From NCBI RefSeq assembly GCF_020524585.1, contig NZ_JAIVLK010000001.1, forward strand, positions 558,001-622,000: a stretch of DNA of 64,000 nucleotides, in the 5' to 3' direction. The notes under the pieces were generated by a model that saw nothing but the letters and a program-made list of their open reading frames with translations, had not been told where the DNA came from and ran no database searches. The position numbers were made by a program, and so were the translations under genes. This document shows, piece by piece, positions 34,505 to 44,686 of the stretch. This stretch comes from Celeribacter naphthalenivorans. GTDB taxonomy: Bacteria; Pseudomonadota; Alphaproteobacteria; Rhodobacterales; Rhodobacteraceae. Position 1 is the stretch's first letter; each line of letters opens with the position of its first letter.

Positions 34505-35176
34505 TTAGTCCGGGAAAGGAATGCCGCGCTCGCGGTCGTTCAGGGTCGGCACATAGGTCGTCCAGCGGGCATAAGCGCCGCTTGTGGCGCGCGTATAAAG
34601 TGCTGCGAGCGCTTCAAGCGGGGTGTCCGAATAATCGATGCGCAGGCTCATGGGCGGATGATCCCGGCTGACCACCAAAAGGGCGGCGGAGAGCAATCCG
34701 CGACTGTCGCCGCCTGCGCGGGACGCGGCCGTGAGCGCCGCCATGAGACGCTGGGCGAGGGGGGCTTCGGTGGTTTCGAAACCGGTGAGACAGGCGTCCA
34801 GCACCGCCTCCGAGGACAAGAGATTTCCCGCGACGATCACATGGCGCCCCTGACGCGCGCCTGCGGTGGCGATGCTTTGGGCGCCGGTGAAAGAGGCCGT
34901 GCCCCCCATGGGATCGAGCGCGGACAATTGACGCTCATTGCGGCCCGTATCGGCCTGCGTCACAGCCTGCACAGCCTCTGTCGCCGTCTTGCCATTGCGC
35001 ATCAGCGTGAGGACATCGGTGCCCCAGAACGTGCTGGGCAGGGAGCCTTGCGAGGCCGAAAGCCCCGATTCGGCATCGCCCCGCAGCACCCAGCCGCCGA
35101 CACAGAGGCTGCCCGTGGTCGCGGCTCCGCCATAAGCGCCCGTTTTTTCGTCAAAAGCCAGGATCGAGATTGTCAT
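34505..35176 (-). CDS. DUF1028 family protein (Ntn-hydrolase-like)
   Basis: A 223-residue DUF1028 protein that starts MTISILAFDEKTGAYGGAATTG; GGAG before the ATG at 35176 supports this start over 35188. Conserved family features include SQGSLPSTFWGTDVL and DTGRNERQLSALDP, then AGNLLS. The family is predicted to have an Ntn-hydrolase fold, so an amidohydrolase or peptidase role is possible but not shown. It is often found beside peptide ABC transporters, as here, and is divergent from the binding-protein gene across the palindromic operators. Confidence 0.88.
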   Translation of the reverse strand: MTISILAFDEKTGAYGGAATTGSLCVGGWVLRGDAESGLSASQGSLPSTFWGTDVLTLMRNGKTATEAVQAVTQADTGRNERQLSALDPMGGTASFTGAQSIATAGARQGRHVIVAGNLLSSEAVLDACLTGFETTEAPLAQRLMAALTAASRAGGDSRGLLSAALLVVSRDHPPMSLRIDYSDTPLEALAALYTRATSGAYARWTTYVPTLNDRERGIPFPD

Positions 35177-35203
35177 TCGGGTCTCCATGAAAAGGGAGGC
35201 TTG

Positions 35204-35248
35204 AATTTATCATGAAAATTTGGCCTCATCAATTTATCATGATAAATT
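35204..35248. promoter_or_regulatory. Pair of candidate GntR operators before binding-protein gene
   Basis: Perfect 18-bp palindrome AATTTATCATGATAAATT at 35231-35248. A degraded copy AATTTATCATGAAAATT lies at 35204-35220. The spacing is about 27 bp. Both share the core seen before the GntR regulator gene, and they lie between DUF1028 and the substrate-binding protein. Confidence 0.78.
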
Positions 35249-35291
35249 ATCCATTGCGCAAAACCGGGCGCATAACAAGAGAGGAAACCCC

Positions 35292-36905
35292 ATGTCACTC
35301 TTTCACGTTCCCCGCCGCCTGAACCGTCATGTCACCCGCCGCGCCGTTTTGGGGGCGGGCACCGCGCTGGCCCTGACGCTCAGCCTGACCATGGGGATCG
35401 CCGGTGACGCGCAGGCGCAAACCCCGCCCGGAGTGCTCATCGTCGGCCAGATCGCCGAGCCCAAGGCGCTCGACCCGGCCGCTGTCACCGCCGTCAATGA
35501 TTTCCGCATTCTGATGAACGTCTACGACGGTCTCGTGCGCTATAAAGACGGCACGTTGGAGGTCGAACCGGCGCTGGCGACCGCTTGGGAGATCAGCGAG
35601 GACGGCACAGAGTACACCTTCAACTTGCGCGAGGGCGTGACATTTCACGACGGCACGCCGTTTAATGCCGAGGCTGTGAAGTTCAATTTTGAGCGCATGC
35701 TCAATGAGGATCACCCCTATCACAACACCGGGCCGTTCCCCTTGGCCTTCTTCTTTTCCTCCGTAGACAGCGTTGAGGTGGTGGACGATCTGACGGTGAA
35801 ATTCACCCTGAACGCGCCCTACGCGCCGTTCCTGTCCAATCTGGCCTATCCCACCGGCCTCATCGTCTCGCCCGCCGCTGTCGAACAATACGGTGCCGAG
35901 TTTGGCCGCAATCCGTCCGGCACCGGGCCGTTCAAATTCGCCGAATGGCGGTCGAACGAGGCGGTGGTGATCGAGGCCAACCCCGACTATTGGGATGGCG
36001 CGCCGGAGCTTCAGGCCGTGGTGTTCCGCCCGATCACCGACGCCAACACCCGCACCGCGGAGATGCTGGCGGGCGGCATCGATTTGATGGTCGAAGTGCC
36101 GCCCGTGGCGCTCTCAGAGTTCCAAAGTGACGCCTATCAGGTCTATGAACAGGCCGGCCCGCATGTCTGGTTCCTGATCCTGAACACCAAGGAAGGCCCC
36201 TTTGCCGACGTCCGCGTGCGTCAGGCCGCCAACTATGCGGTGAACAAGGAGGCTTTGGTCAATGAGGTGCTCGAAGGCACGGCAGATGTCGCCGCTGGCC
36301 CGACGCCGCCCGCTTTTGCATGGGCCTATAACGATGAGCTGTCGCCCTATCCCTATGATCCTGAGAAGGCCAAGTCCTTGCTGGCCGAGGCGGGCGCTGA
36401 GGGGGCCGAGCTGACGTTTTATGTGACCGAAGGCGGTTCGGGGATGCTCGATCCCATCGCCATGGGCACCGCCATTCAGGCCGATCTCGAGGCCGTGGGG
36501 TTCGATGTGAAAATCGAGACCTACGAGTGGAACACCTTCCTGGGCGAGGTGAACCCCGGTCTTGAGGGCAAGGCGGATATGGCCGAAATGGCCTGGATGA
36601 CCAACGATCCGGATACGCTGCCGTTCCTCGCTTTGCGCACGGAGGCCTGGCCCGAGGCGGGCGGGTTCAACTCCGGCTATTACTCCAACCCGAAGGTCGA
36701 CGAGTTGCTGGAAGCCGCGCGGGTTGCCACGGATCAGGGCGAACGTGCCGCGCTCTACAAAGAGATGCAGGCGATCGTGCAAGAGGACGCGCCTTGGGTC
36801 TTTGTCGCCAACTGGAAGCAGAATGCGGTCACCAGCGACAAGGTCGAAGGCTTTGCCTTGCAACCGTCCTTCTTCCTGCTGCTTGATGACGTCGTGAAGA
36901 ACTGA
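35292..36905 (+). CDS. ABC transporter substrate-binding protein, family 5 (peptide/nickel type)
   Basis: A 537-residue periplasmic binding protein. N-terminal signal with a twin-arginine-like motif (VTRRAVLGAG, residues 14-23) and cleavage around AQA. The mature part shows SBP_bac_5 features: LDPAAVTAVNDFRILMNVYDGLVRY, WEISEDGTEYTFNLREGVTFHDGTPFNAEAVKFNFERML, GTGPFKFAEW. It delivers peptides or similar ligands to the permease pair downstream. The start at 35292 has GAGGAAA upstream; the frame opens earlier at 35220. A hairpin separates it from the permease gene. Confidence 0.94.
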   Translation: MSLFHVPRRLNRHVTRRAVLGAGTALALTLSLTMGIAGDAQAQTPPGVLIVGQIAEPKALDPAAVTAVNDFRILMNVYDGLVRYKDGTLEVEPALATAWEISEDGTEYTFNLREGVTFHDGTPFNAEAVKFNFERMLNEDHPYHNTGPFPLAFFFSSVDSVEVVDDLTVKFTLNAPYAPFLSNLAYPTGLIVSPAAVEQYGAEFGRNPSGTGPFKFAEWRSNEAVVIEANPDYWDGAPELQAVVFRPITDANTRTAEMLAGGIDLMVEVPPVALSEFQSDAYQVYEQAGPHVWFLILNTKEGPFADVRVRQAANYAVNKEALVNEVLEGTADVAAGPTPPAFAWAYNDELSPYPYDPEKAKSLLAEAGAEGAELTFYVTEGGSGMLDPIAMGTAIQADLEAVGFDVKIETYEWNTFLGEVNPGLEGKADMAEMAWMTNDPDTLPFLALRTEAWPEAGGFNSGYYSNPKVDELLEAARVATDQGERAALYKEMQAIVQEDAPWVFVANWKQNAVTSDKVEGFALQPSFFLLLDDVVKN

Positions 36906-36917
36906 CGCGCTATGACA

Positions 36918-36948
36918 CCCGCGGGCAGCCCACGCCCGCAGGGTTTTA
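36918..36948 (+). terminator. Possible attenuator between binding protein and permease genes
   Basis: Stem GCGGGC (36921-36926), loop AGCCCAC, GCCCGC (36934-36939), with extra outer pairs and TTTT at 36944-36947. Such hairpins often raise binding-protein over permease expression. Moderate strength. Confidence 0.5.
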
Positions 36949-36987
36949 TGATCATTCACACAGCAAGCCGCCCAACCGGAGCCGCGT

Positions 36988-37935
36988 ATGACAGGCTATA
37001 TTCTGAAACGACTTCTCTCGGCGATCCCGGTGCTCTTCGGCATCACGGTCATCGTCTTTTTGATCATGGCGCTCATCCCCGGCGACCCGGCCACCGCCAT
37101 TTTGGGAAGCTACGCCACACCCGAGAATGTCGAAAAACTGAACCGCGATCTGGGCCTCGATAAGCCTTTGGTGCAGCAGTATTTCATCTGGCTAAGCAAT
37201 ATGGTGCAGGGCGACTTTGGCACCTCTTTCGCACTCAACCGCCCGGTGATCGACGAGGTTTTGGAGCGTTTCAACGGCACTCTGGTGCTGGCGGGCACGG
37301 CCTTTGTCCTTTGTTCCGTGTTTGGTGTCGTGGCGGGCGTCATTTCGGCGGCCAATCAATACGGGCTGGCGGATAAGGCGATCACATTCGTCGTACTTTT
37401 GGGCATTTCGATCCCGTCGTTTTTCCTCGGCATGATGATGATCCTGTTTTTCGCCGTGAACCTGCGCTGGTTTCCGGTTTCCGGCATGTGGCCCATTTAC
37501 GGCGACCGGACTTTGCCCGTGCTTCTGACCCATCTCGCCATGCCCGCCTTTGCCTTGGCCGTTGTCGCCACCGGTGTCGTCGCGCGGCTCTCGCGTTCGG
37601 CCATGCTCGAAGTGCTGCGCCAAGATTTCATCCGCACCGCGCGGGCCAAGGGCGTGCATGAGCGCGGCGTGATCTGGCGCCATGCTTTGAAAGCCGCGAT
37701 GGTTTCGATCATCCCGGTCTTGGGCATTCAGGCTGGTTTCGTGCTCTCCGGCGCGGTCTATATCGAGATCGTGTTCCAATGGCCGGGCGTCGGGCGGATG
37801 CTGGTCGATGCGATCCTCAAGCGTGACATTTTGCTGGTGCAGGGCGGGGTGGTCTTTGTCGCCGCCTGCTATGTGCTGTTCAACATCATGGTGGATGTGG
37901 CGCAGAGCCTGCTCGACCCGAGGATCAAGACATGA
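36988..37935 (+). CDS. ABC transporter permease, DppB/OppB family
   Basis: A 315-residue inner-membrane permease with six transmembrane helices. It starts MTGYILKRLLSAIPVLFGITVIVFLIMALIPGDPA, the standard DppB N-terminus. The EAA-like loop FIRTARAKGVHERGVIWRHALKAAM contacts the ATPase. It overlaps the next gene by 4 bp (ATGA at 37932-37935). Confidence 0.95.
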   Translation: MTGYILKRLLSAIPVLFGITVIVFLIMALIPGDPATAILGSYATPENVEKLNRDLGLDKPLVQQYFIWLSNMVQGDFGTSFALNRPVIDEVLERFNGTLVLAGTAFVLCSVFGVVAGVISAANQYGLADKAITFVVLLGISIPSFFLGMMMILFFAVNLRWFPVSGMWPIYGDRTLPVLLTHLAMPAFALAVVATGVVARLSRSAMLEVLRQDFIRTARAKGVHERGVIWRHALKAAMVSIIPVLGIQAGFVLSGAVYIEIVFQWPGVGRMLVDAILKRDILLVQGGVVFVAACYVLFNIMVDVAQSLLDPRIKT

Positions 37936-39809
37936 AGAGTTTCCTCACCCTTCTGGTCCGCAACCGTCTGGCTTTGGCGGGGGGCATTGTCTTGCTGCTC
38001 GTCGTCCTGCTGGCGATCCTGACACCAGTTTTGCCGCTCGCGGACCCGGATGTGACGAACACGTCGAACCGGTTCCAACCGATCTTTTCCGAGGGTGCGC
38101 TTTTGGGCACCGATCATCTCGGCCGCGATCTCTTGTCCCGGCTGATGTGGGGCACGCGGCTGTCGCTCGCGGTGGGCGTTGCCGCCGCCATTGTCGCCGC
38201 CACGATTGGCGCCGGGATCGGCATCGTCGCGGGCTACTATGGCGGGCGGATCGACAATATCATCATGCGCGGCGTCGATATGTTGATGGCCTTTCCCTAT
38301 ATCCTCTTGGCGCTGGCCATCGTGGCCGCCCTCGGGCCGGGATTGTTCAATGCGCTGATCGCGGTATCCGCCGTCAACGTGCCCTTTTTTGCCCGCAACA
38401 TTCGCGGCATCACGGTGGGCCTCGCACATAAGGAATTCGTGGACGCCGCCCGTCTTGCGGGCCTGTCCAATACCCGGATCATCCTGTCGGAAATTCTGCC
38501 CAATGTGATCCCGGTGATCGTCATCGCCATGTCCACCACCATCGGCTGGATGATCCTCGAAACCGCGGGCCTGTCGTTCCTCGGCCTCGGAAGCCAACCG
38601 CCGCAGGCCGATCTTGGCTCCATGCTGGGGGAGGCACGATCCGCGCTTATCACCAATCCGCACACCTCCATCGTGCCGGGTGTGATGATCCTGATCATCG
38701 TCATGTCGATCAACCTCTTGGGCGATGGGGTGCGCGATGCTTTGGACCCGCGTCTGAAATCCGGTGCCCTGTCGCGTCCGATGGCCGCCACGCGTGTGGA
38801 GCGCGCAGAGCAACCGCCCGCGTCCGAGGGCCAAGGCCTGTTGGAGGTCAAAGCTCTCGAGACACAGTTCCACATCAAGGACCGTATCTATCGTGCCGTG
38901 GGCGGCGTGGATCTGTCGGTCGAGAAAGGCGAATGCCTCGGTATCATCGGCGAAAGCGGCTCCGGAAAATCCGTGACAGCGCTCTCCATCATGGGTCTCG
39001 TCGCCTCTCCGCCCGGCGTGATCACCGGGGGCGCGGCCTATTATGAGGGCGTTGACCTGATCGGCGCGCCCTACAAGCGCCTGCGCGACATGCGGGGGCG
39101 CAATGTGTCCTATATTTTCCAAGACCCTCTGGCGACGCTGCACCCTCTGTACCGTGTCGGTGATCAGCTGATCGAAGCGATCCGTGCGCATCGGCCCATC
39201 GGGCGCGAAGAGGGCCGCGCCAAGGCGATCGAATTGCTCAACGCCGTGCGCATCCCCAATGCCGAGAAACGCATCTCCGATTACCCGCATGAAATGTCGG
39301 GCGGGATGCGCCAACGTGTTGGCATCGCCATGGCTTTGGCCAATGACCCGGACATCATCATCGCCGACGAGCCGACCACCGCGCTCGACGTCACGGTGCA
39401 GGCGCAGGTGCTGACCATTCTTGATGATCTCAGGCGCTCGCGCGGCCTCGCCATTGTGTTCATCACGCATGATTTTGGCGTCGTGGCGCAGCTCTGCGAT
39501 CGGGTCGCGGTGATGTATGCGGGCCGCGTGGTCGAGACGGGGCGCACAAGCGACATTCTGGACGCGCCGCGTCATCCCTATACCGCGCGGCTCATGGCCT
39601 GTGTGCCGGAGCTTGGCGGCGGCAAACGGCGGCTGGAGGCCATTCCCGGCCTGCCGCCCGTGGTCGACAAGCTGCCCGTGGGGTGCGCCTTTGCCGACCG
39701 TTGCGACCGGGCGCAGGACGCCTGTCGCAATGGGGACATTGCACTGGCGCAGACCGGTCATCACGCCGTTCGCTGCCTCTATCCCGTGGCACAGGAGGAG
39801 ATCGCATGA
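37932..39809 (+). CDS. ABC transporter permease-ATPase fusion (DppC + DppD)
   Basis: A 625-residue fusion. Residues 1-280 form a DppC-type permease (NRLALAGGIVLLLVVLLAILTPVLPLADP; EAA loop EFVDAARLAGLSNTRIILSEILPNV). After a short linker near residue 285-300, an ABC ATPase follows with Walker A GESGSGKS, signature MSGGMRQR, Walker B DIIIADEPTTALD and a C-terminal Cys-rich oligopeptide tail (GCAFADRCDRAQDAC). In most systems these are separate genes; fusions of this order are known in proteobacteria. It overlaps the following ATPase gene by 4 bp. Confidence 0.94.
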   Translation: MKSFLTLLVRNRLALAGGIVLLLVVLLAILTPVLPLADPDVTNTSNRFQPIFSEGALLGTDHLGRDLLSRLMWGTRLSLAVGVAAAIVAATIGAGIGIVAGYYGGRIDNIIMRGVDMLMAFPYILLALAIVAALGPGLFNALIAVSAVNVPFFARNIRGITVGLAHKEFVDAARLAGLSNTRIILSEILPNVIPVIVIAMSTTIGWMILETAGLSFLGLGSQPPQADLGSMLGEARSALITNPHTSIVPGVMILIIVMSINLLGDGVRDALDPRLKSGALSRPMAATRVERAEQPPASEGQGLLEVKALETQFHIKDRIYRAVGGVDLSVEKGECLGIIGESGSGKSVTALSIMGLVASPPGVITGGAAYYEGVDLIGAPYKRLRDMRGRNVSYIFQDPLATLHPLYRVGDQLIEAIRAHRPIGREEGRAKAIELLNAVRIPNAEKRISDYPHEMSGGMRQRVGIAMALANDPDIIIADEPTTALDVTVQAQVLTILDDLRRSRGLAIVFITHDFGVVAQLCDRVAVMYAGRVVETGRTSDILDAPRHPYTARLMACVPELGGGKRRLEAIPGLPPVVDKLPVGCAFADRCDRAQDACRNGDIALAQTGHHAVRCLYPVAQEEIA

Positions 39810-40765
39810 CCAACGCGCTCAAACTCACAGACCTGTCGAAAACCTTCCCGGTCGGGCGGTCGCTTTTTGGCAAACCCACCGGCTCGGTCAAAGCCGTGCA
39901 TCCGCTGAGCCTCACGGTGGAGCAGGGCGAAACGCTGGGCATCGTCGGGGAATCCGGTTGCGGAAAATCCACGCTGGCCCGCATGCTCGTGGGGCTTTTG
40001 CCGCCCACGACGGGCCAGATCGAGATTGAAGGTGCCGCACTCGATACCGCCGATCCGGCGGCCTTCGGCAAGCGCATTCAATATGTGTTTCAGGACCCGA
40101 TTTCGTCGCTGAACCCGCGCAAGACCATTCGCCAGATTATGGAGGCGCCGCTCAAGCGCCTGCACCACATGCCGGCGGAGGCGCGGCGCCAACGGATTTC
40201 CGAGATTTTCGAAAGCGTCAATCTGCGCGAAGAGTTCCTCGACCGTTACCCGCATGAATTCTCCGGCGGGCAGGCGCAGCGCATCGGCATCGCCCGCGCT
40301 TTGGCGGCAAACGCCCGCATTCTGATCCTCGATGAGCCGGTCTCCGCGCTGGATGTCTCGGTGCAGGCGCAGGTGCTGAACCTCTTGGCCGATCTTCGCC
40401 GGAGCTTTGATCTGACGTACCTGTTCATCAGCCACGATCTGGCCGTGGTCGAAGCGGTCAGCGACCGGATCGCGGTGCTGTATTTCGGCTCTGTCGTGGA
40501 GGTTGGCCCCGCCGAAGAGGTCTTCGCCGCGCCCAAACATCCCTACACCAAATTGCTCGCCGACAGCGCGCCGGTGGTGGGGCGGGCTTTGACGCCGCCT
40601 GAGGCAGAGGGCACGGAATTGCCAGACCCGCTGAACCCGCCGCCGGGCTGTGCCTTTGCCGCACGTTGCCCGCGCGCCAGCGAGACATGCCGCAGAGAGG
40701 CACCTCGGCTCACCCCGGTCGGGGCAAGCTCAGAAGTGGCGTGTTTTCATCCGCTCTCAGTGTGA
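39806..40765 (+). CDS. ABC transporter ATP-binding protein, DppF/OppF family
   Basis: A 319-residue ATPase that works with the ATPase half of the upstream fusion. Walker A GESGCGKST, signature FSGGQAQR, Walker B ILILDEPVSALD, and the oligopeptide C-terminal motif GCAFAARCPRASETC. It starts at the ATG of GCATGA, overlapping the previous stop. The operon ends in a convergent junction with the metH part-2 gene. Confidence 0.95.
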   Translation: MTNALKLTDLSKTFPVGRSLFGKPTGSVKAVHPLSLTVEQGETLGIVGESGCGKSTLARMLVGLLPPTTGQIEIEGAALDTADPAAFGKRIQYVFQDPISSLNPRKTIRQIMEAPLKRLHHMPAEARRQRISEIFESVNLREEFLDRYPHEFSGGQAQRIGIARALAANARILILDEPVSALDVSVQAQVLNLLADLRRSFDLTYLFISHDLAVVEAVSDRIAVLYFGSVVEVGPAEEVFAAPKHPYTKLLADSAPVVGRALTPPEAEGTELPDPLNPPPGCAFAARCPRASETCRREAPRLTPVGASSEVACFHPLSV

Positions 40766-40787
40766 CGTCGCCCTCTCAGGTCCTCTC

Positions 40788-43520
40788 TCAGGCAACTTCA
40801 CCTTTCGGCGCGGCGACGCCCGCAGGCGTGTAGTTGAGGATCGGGGCGAGCCAGCGTTCGGCCTCCTCGATCTCCATGCCTTTGCGCGCGGCGTAATCGG
40901 CGACCTGATCGCGTTCGACCTTGGCGACGCCGAAATAGTAAGACTCCGGGTGGCCCAGATAGAGACCCGACACCGACGAGCCGGGCCACATCGCCATGCT
41001 TTCGGTCAGCTCGACCCCGGTGGCCGCTTCGGCGTCCAAGAGCTTGAACAGCGTGACTTTTTCCGTGTGATCCGGCTGCGCAGGGTAGCCCGGCGCCGGG
41101 CGGATGCCACGATATGGCTCGCCGATCAGCTCTTCGGGGCTGAAGGTCTCATCCGCCCCGTAGCCCCAATAGTCACGCCGCACACGTTCGTGCAGCATCT
41201 CGGCCATGGCTTCGGCGTAGCGGTCGGCCAGCGCTTTGACGAGGATCGACGAATAGTTGTCGTGTTCGCGGTCGAAGCGGTTGGCGATCTCCACCTCTTC
41301 GGGGCCCGCCGTGACGACAAAGCCGCCGACGTAATCTGCGGGGCCACCCTCGGGCGCCACGAAATCCGACAGGGCGACGTTCGGTTTACCCGCACGTTTG
41401 GCGTGTTGCTGGCGCAGGGTGTGGAGCATGGCAAGCTCTTCGCGGCGGTCCTCGCCGGTGTAGAGCCGGATGTCGTCGCCCGTGGCATTGGCGGGCCAGA
41501 ATCCCACAACAGCGCGCGGCCCGAACCATTTTTCCTCGATGATGCGTTTGAGCATGGCTTGCGCATCGGCGAACAACGCCCGCGCCGCTTCGCCCTGTTT
41601 CGGGTCGTCGAGGATTTTCGGATAGACGCCCTTAAGCTCCCATGTGCGGAAGAACGGCGTCCAGTCGATGTACTCGGCAATCTCCGCGAGATCCCAATCC
41701 TCGATCACCTTCGCGCCAAAGAATTTCGGCGCTTCGACCTTATAGTCGCTCCAGTCGATGGCAAAGGCATTGCCGCGCGCGGTGGCCAGAGGCACGCGCT
41801 GTTTTTCGCGCTCGGACCGTTCGTGGCGTTCGGCGACCTTGGCATATTCTTCCCGAATATCCGTGACATAGGAGGATTTGTTCGCAGCCGACAAGAGGTT
41901 GCCCACGACACCCACCGCACGGCTGGCGTCCAGCACATAGACCGCCGGGCCCGAGTAGCGCGGGGCGATTTTCACCGCCGTGTGGACCTTTGACGTGGTG
42001 GCGCCACCGATCAGCAGCGGAATGTGGAAATCCTCGCGCTCCATCTCGGCGGCGAGATGCACCATCTCGTCGAGGCTCGGCGTGATGAGACCCGACAGGC
42101 CGATCACATCGACATTCTCTTCGCGTGCCACTTGCAGGATTTTCTGCGGCGGCACCATGACGCCGAGATCGACAATTTCATAGTTGTTGCAGGCCAGAAC
42201 GACGCCCACGATGTTCTTGCCGATGTCATGCACATCGCCTTTCACCGTCGCCATCAGGACCTTGCCCGCCGACTGACGGCCATCGCCCCCGGTGAGGCGT
42301 TTTTCCTCTTCCATATAAGGCAGGAGCACCGCAACGGCCTGTTTCATCACGCGGGCGGATTTCACCACCTGCGGCAGGAACATTTTGCCGGAGCCAAAGA
42401 GATCGCCGACGACATTCATGCCGTCCATCAGCGGGCCTTCGATCACATGGAGCGGACGTTCGGCGGCCTGACGGGCCTCTTCGGTGTCGGCCTCGATGAA
42501 TTCGGTGATGCCATTGACCAGCGCATGTTCGAGACGCTTCTCGACCGGCCAGTCGCGCCAGGCCAGATCGCGGACTTTCTCTTCGCGCTTGTCGCCGCGG
42601 AAGCGGTCGGCGATGTCCAAAAGCCGCTCGGTCGCCGTGCCGCCGGCTTTCGGCATACGGTTCAGCACCACGTCTTCGCAGGCTTCGCGCAACTCCGGGT
42701 CGATCTGGTCGTAGACCGCCAGCTGACCGGCGTTGACGATGCCCATGTCCATCCCCGCCTTGATGGCGTGATAGAGGAAGACCGCATGCATCGCCTCGCG
42801 CACCGGCTCGTTGCCGCGGAAGCTGAAGGACAGGTTCGAAACGCCGCCGGAGATGTGACAATAGGGCAGGTTTTCCCGGATCCAACGCGTGGCTTCAATG
42901 AAATCGACGCCGTAATTGTCGTGCTCTTCAATGCCGGTGGCGACGGCAAAGACGTTCGGGTCGAAAATGATGTCCTCGGGCGGGAAACCCATTTCGTCCA
43001 CCAGAATACGGTAGGCGCGGGCGCAAATCTCGGTCTTGCGCTCAAACGTGTCGGCTTGGCCCTGTTCGTCAAAAGCCATGACCACGACCGCCGCGCCATA
43101 GGCGAGACATAGCCCCGCGTGATGGCGGAACAACTCTTCGCCCTCTTTCAGAGAGATCGAGTTGACGACGGATTTGCCCTGAACGCATTGCAGACCGGCC
43201 TCGATCACCTCCCATTTTGAGCTGTCGATCATGATCGGCACGCGGGCGATGTCGGGCTCAGAGGCGATAAGGTTCAGAAACTCGATCATCGCCTGTTTTG
43301 AATCGATCAGACCCTCATCCATGTTGATGTCGATGATCTGGGCGCCGTTCTCGACCTGATCGCGGGCCACATCGAGGGCGGTGGCGAAATCGCGGTTGAC
43401 GATCAGCTTTTTGAACTTTGCAGAGCCCGTCACATTGGTGCGCTCGCCGACGTTCACAAACGGAATATCGGGTGTCAAAACAAAGGGTTCGAGACCGGAA
43501 AGACGCAGATAATGGCTCAT
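40788..43520 (-). CDS. metH: Methionine synthase, cobalamin-binding/folate/activation part (split MetH)
   Basis: A 910-residue protein equal to the C-terminal three-quarters of MetH. Pterin-binding domain (residues 20-280; [32 protein letters not shown]). B12-binding module (about 330-580) with the cap region, [27 protein letters not shown] (DxHxxG lower-ligand His) and [19 protein letters not shown]-adenosylmethionine-dependent reactivation domain (about 590-900; [18 protein letters not shown]). With the N-terminal protein it makes a complete enzyme of about 1250 residues. Its start overlaps the partner's stop (ATGA). Confidence 0.95.
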   Translation of the reverse strand: MSHYLRLSGLEPFVLTPDIPFVNVGERTNVTGSAKFKKLIVNRDFATALDVARDQVENGAQIIDINMDEGLIDSKQAMIEFLNLIASEPDIARVPIMIDSSKWEVIEAGLQCVQGKSVVNSISLKEGEELFRHHAGLCLAYGAAVVVMAFDEQGQADTFERKTEICARAYRILVDEMGFPPEDIIFDPNVFAVATGIEEHDNYGVDFIEATRWIRENLPYCHISGGVSNLSFSFRGNEPVREAMHAVFLYHAIKAGMDMGIVNAGQLAVYDQIDPELREACEDVVLNRMPKAGGTATERLLDIADRFRGDKREEKVRDLAWRDWPVEKRLEHALVNGITEFIEADTEEARQAAERPLHVIEGPLMDGMNVVGDLFGSGKMFLPQVVKSARVMKQAVAVLLPYMEEEKRLTGGDGRQSAGKVLMATVKGDVHDIGKNIVGVVLACNNYEIVDLGVMVPPQKILQVAREENVDVIGLSGLITPSLDEMVHLAAEMEREDFHIPLLIGGATTSKVHTAVKIAPRYSGPAVYVLDASRAVGVVGNLLSAANKSSYVTDIREEYAKVAERHERSEREKQRVPLATARGNAFAIDWSDYKVEAPKFFGAKVIEDWDLAEIAEYIDWTPFFRTWELKGVYPKILDDPKQGEAARALFADAQAMLKRIIEEKWFGPRAVVGFWPANATGDDIRLYTGEDRREELAMLHTLRQQHAKRAGKPNVALSDFVAPEGGPADYVGGFVVTAGPEEVEIANRFDREHDNYSSILVKALADRYAEAMAEMLHERVRRDYWGYGADETFSPEELIGEPYRGIRPAPGYPAQPDHTEKVTLFKLLDAEAATGVELTESMAMWPGSSVSGLYLGHPESYYFGVAKVERDQVADYAARKGMEIEEAERWLAPILNYTPAGVAAPKGEVA

Positions 43521-44548
43521 GCGGAAATCTCCCGAGGGGCAAAAGAGGCGACGGCATCGGCGATGGCGGCAATGTGTTCGGGCGTGGTGCCACAGCAGCC
43601 GCCGACCACATTGACGAGGCCCTCGCGGGCGAACTCGCCGACCTGTGCGGCGGTTTGTTCAGGCGTTTCGTCATATTGGCCGAAGGCATTGGGAAGGCCT
43701 GCGTTCGGATAGGCGCAGATCAAGGACGAGCTGACACTGGCCAATTCGGCGATATGAGGCCGCATGGCCGCAGCACCCAAGGCGCAGTTGAGGCCGACGG
43801 AGAAGGGGCGCGCGTGCATCACGGAATGCCAGAATGCGGTGGGGGTCTGACCCGAAAGCGTGCGTCCCGAAGCATCGGTGATCGTGCCGGAAATCATGAC
43901 CGGAAGGCGCACGCCCGCCTCGGCGAAGGCCTCGAAACTGGCGAAAATGGCGGCTTTTGCATTGAGCGTGTCAAAGATCGTCTCGATCAGGATCAGGTCA
44001 GAGCCGCCGTCAATGAGGCCCTTGATCTGTTCGCCGTAAGCCACACGCAGGTCGTTGAAACTCACCGCGCGGTAGCCCGGATCGTTCACATCGGGGCTGA
44101 TCGAGGCGGTGCGGTTCGTTGGTCCCACGGCGCCCGCGACATAGCGTTTGCGACCGTCCTCGGCCTCGGCGCGCTCAGCGGCGCGGCGCGCAACCTGGGC
44201 GCCTGCGACGTTGAGATCATAGACCGCATGCTCAAGGCCATAGTCGGCCTGCGCGATGGTGGTCGAGGAGAAGGTGTTGGTCTCCATGATGTCCGCGCCC
44301 GCCTTGGCGAAACGGTAATGAATTTCCTCGATCACAGAGGGCTGGGTCAGGGACAACAGATCGTTGTTGCCCTGCTGCGGGTGATTGGATTTCAGATCAT
44401 AGGACCCGTCGCCTTGAAAATCGTCCTCTGTGAGGCCAAAGGTTTGCACCTGCGTGCCCATGGCGCCGTCGAGAATGATGATCCGCTCTGCGGCGAGTTT
44501 GCGCAGGGCGGTGAGGCTGGGGGCATCTGGGAGAGAGAAATTGATCAT
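43517..44548 (-). CDS. metH: Methionine synthase, homocysteine-binding part (split MetH)
   Basis: A 343-residue homocysteine S-methyltransferase domain. It starts [35 protein letters not shown]. Zn ligands are visible as GLNC and [10 protein letters not shown]. It lacks any folate or B12 module; these are on the next gene, which it overlaps by 4 bp. Split methionine synthases are known in Rhodobacterales. The break coincides with a natural domain boundary, so it is not a frameshift. GAGGAG precedes the ATG. Confidence 0.94.
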   Translation of the reverse strand: MINFSLPDAPSLTALRKLAAERIIILDGAMGTQVQTFGLTEDDFQGDGSYDLKSNHPQQGNNDLLSLTQPSVIEEIHYRFAKAGADIMETNTFSSTTIAQADYGLEHAVYDLNVAGAQVARRAAERAEAEDGRKRYVAGAVGPTNRTASISPDVNDPGYRAVSFNDLRVAYGEQIKGLIDGGSDLILIETIFDTLNAKAAIFASFEAFAEAGVRLPVMISGTITDASGRTLSGQTPTAFWHSVMHARPFSVGLNCALGAAAMRPHIAELASVSSSLICAYPNAGLPNAFGQYDETPEQTAAQVGEFAREGLVNVVGGCCGTTPEHIAAIADAVASFAPREISA

Positions 44549-44686
44549 GGCGCTCCTCGGGAACTGGGTGCGTTTGGCGTGCGTATGCCCGCAAGCGCCG
44601 GATGCGCAAAAGGGGCGTTGGGGGGATATAGTCTCAGTTGAACATGAGCGGTAGCGAATAATTCTTAAGATAATGATGAGCGAAAT

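Noticed and set aside
37869-39764. 631-codon minus-strand frame
   Set aside because: It is antisense to the permease-ATPase fusion with all ABC motifs on the other strand.
43517-43520. Frameshift or assembly error breaking metH
   Set aside because: Both parts have proper starts and ends, the break is at a domain boundary, and the overlap is ATGA.
44549-44686. Possible SAM, SAH or cobalamin riboswitch before metH
   Set aside because: A GAGGAGCGC element reminded me of the SAH motif, but it sits on the ribosome-binding site and the conserved core and pairing are not present.
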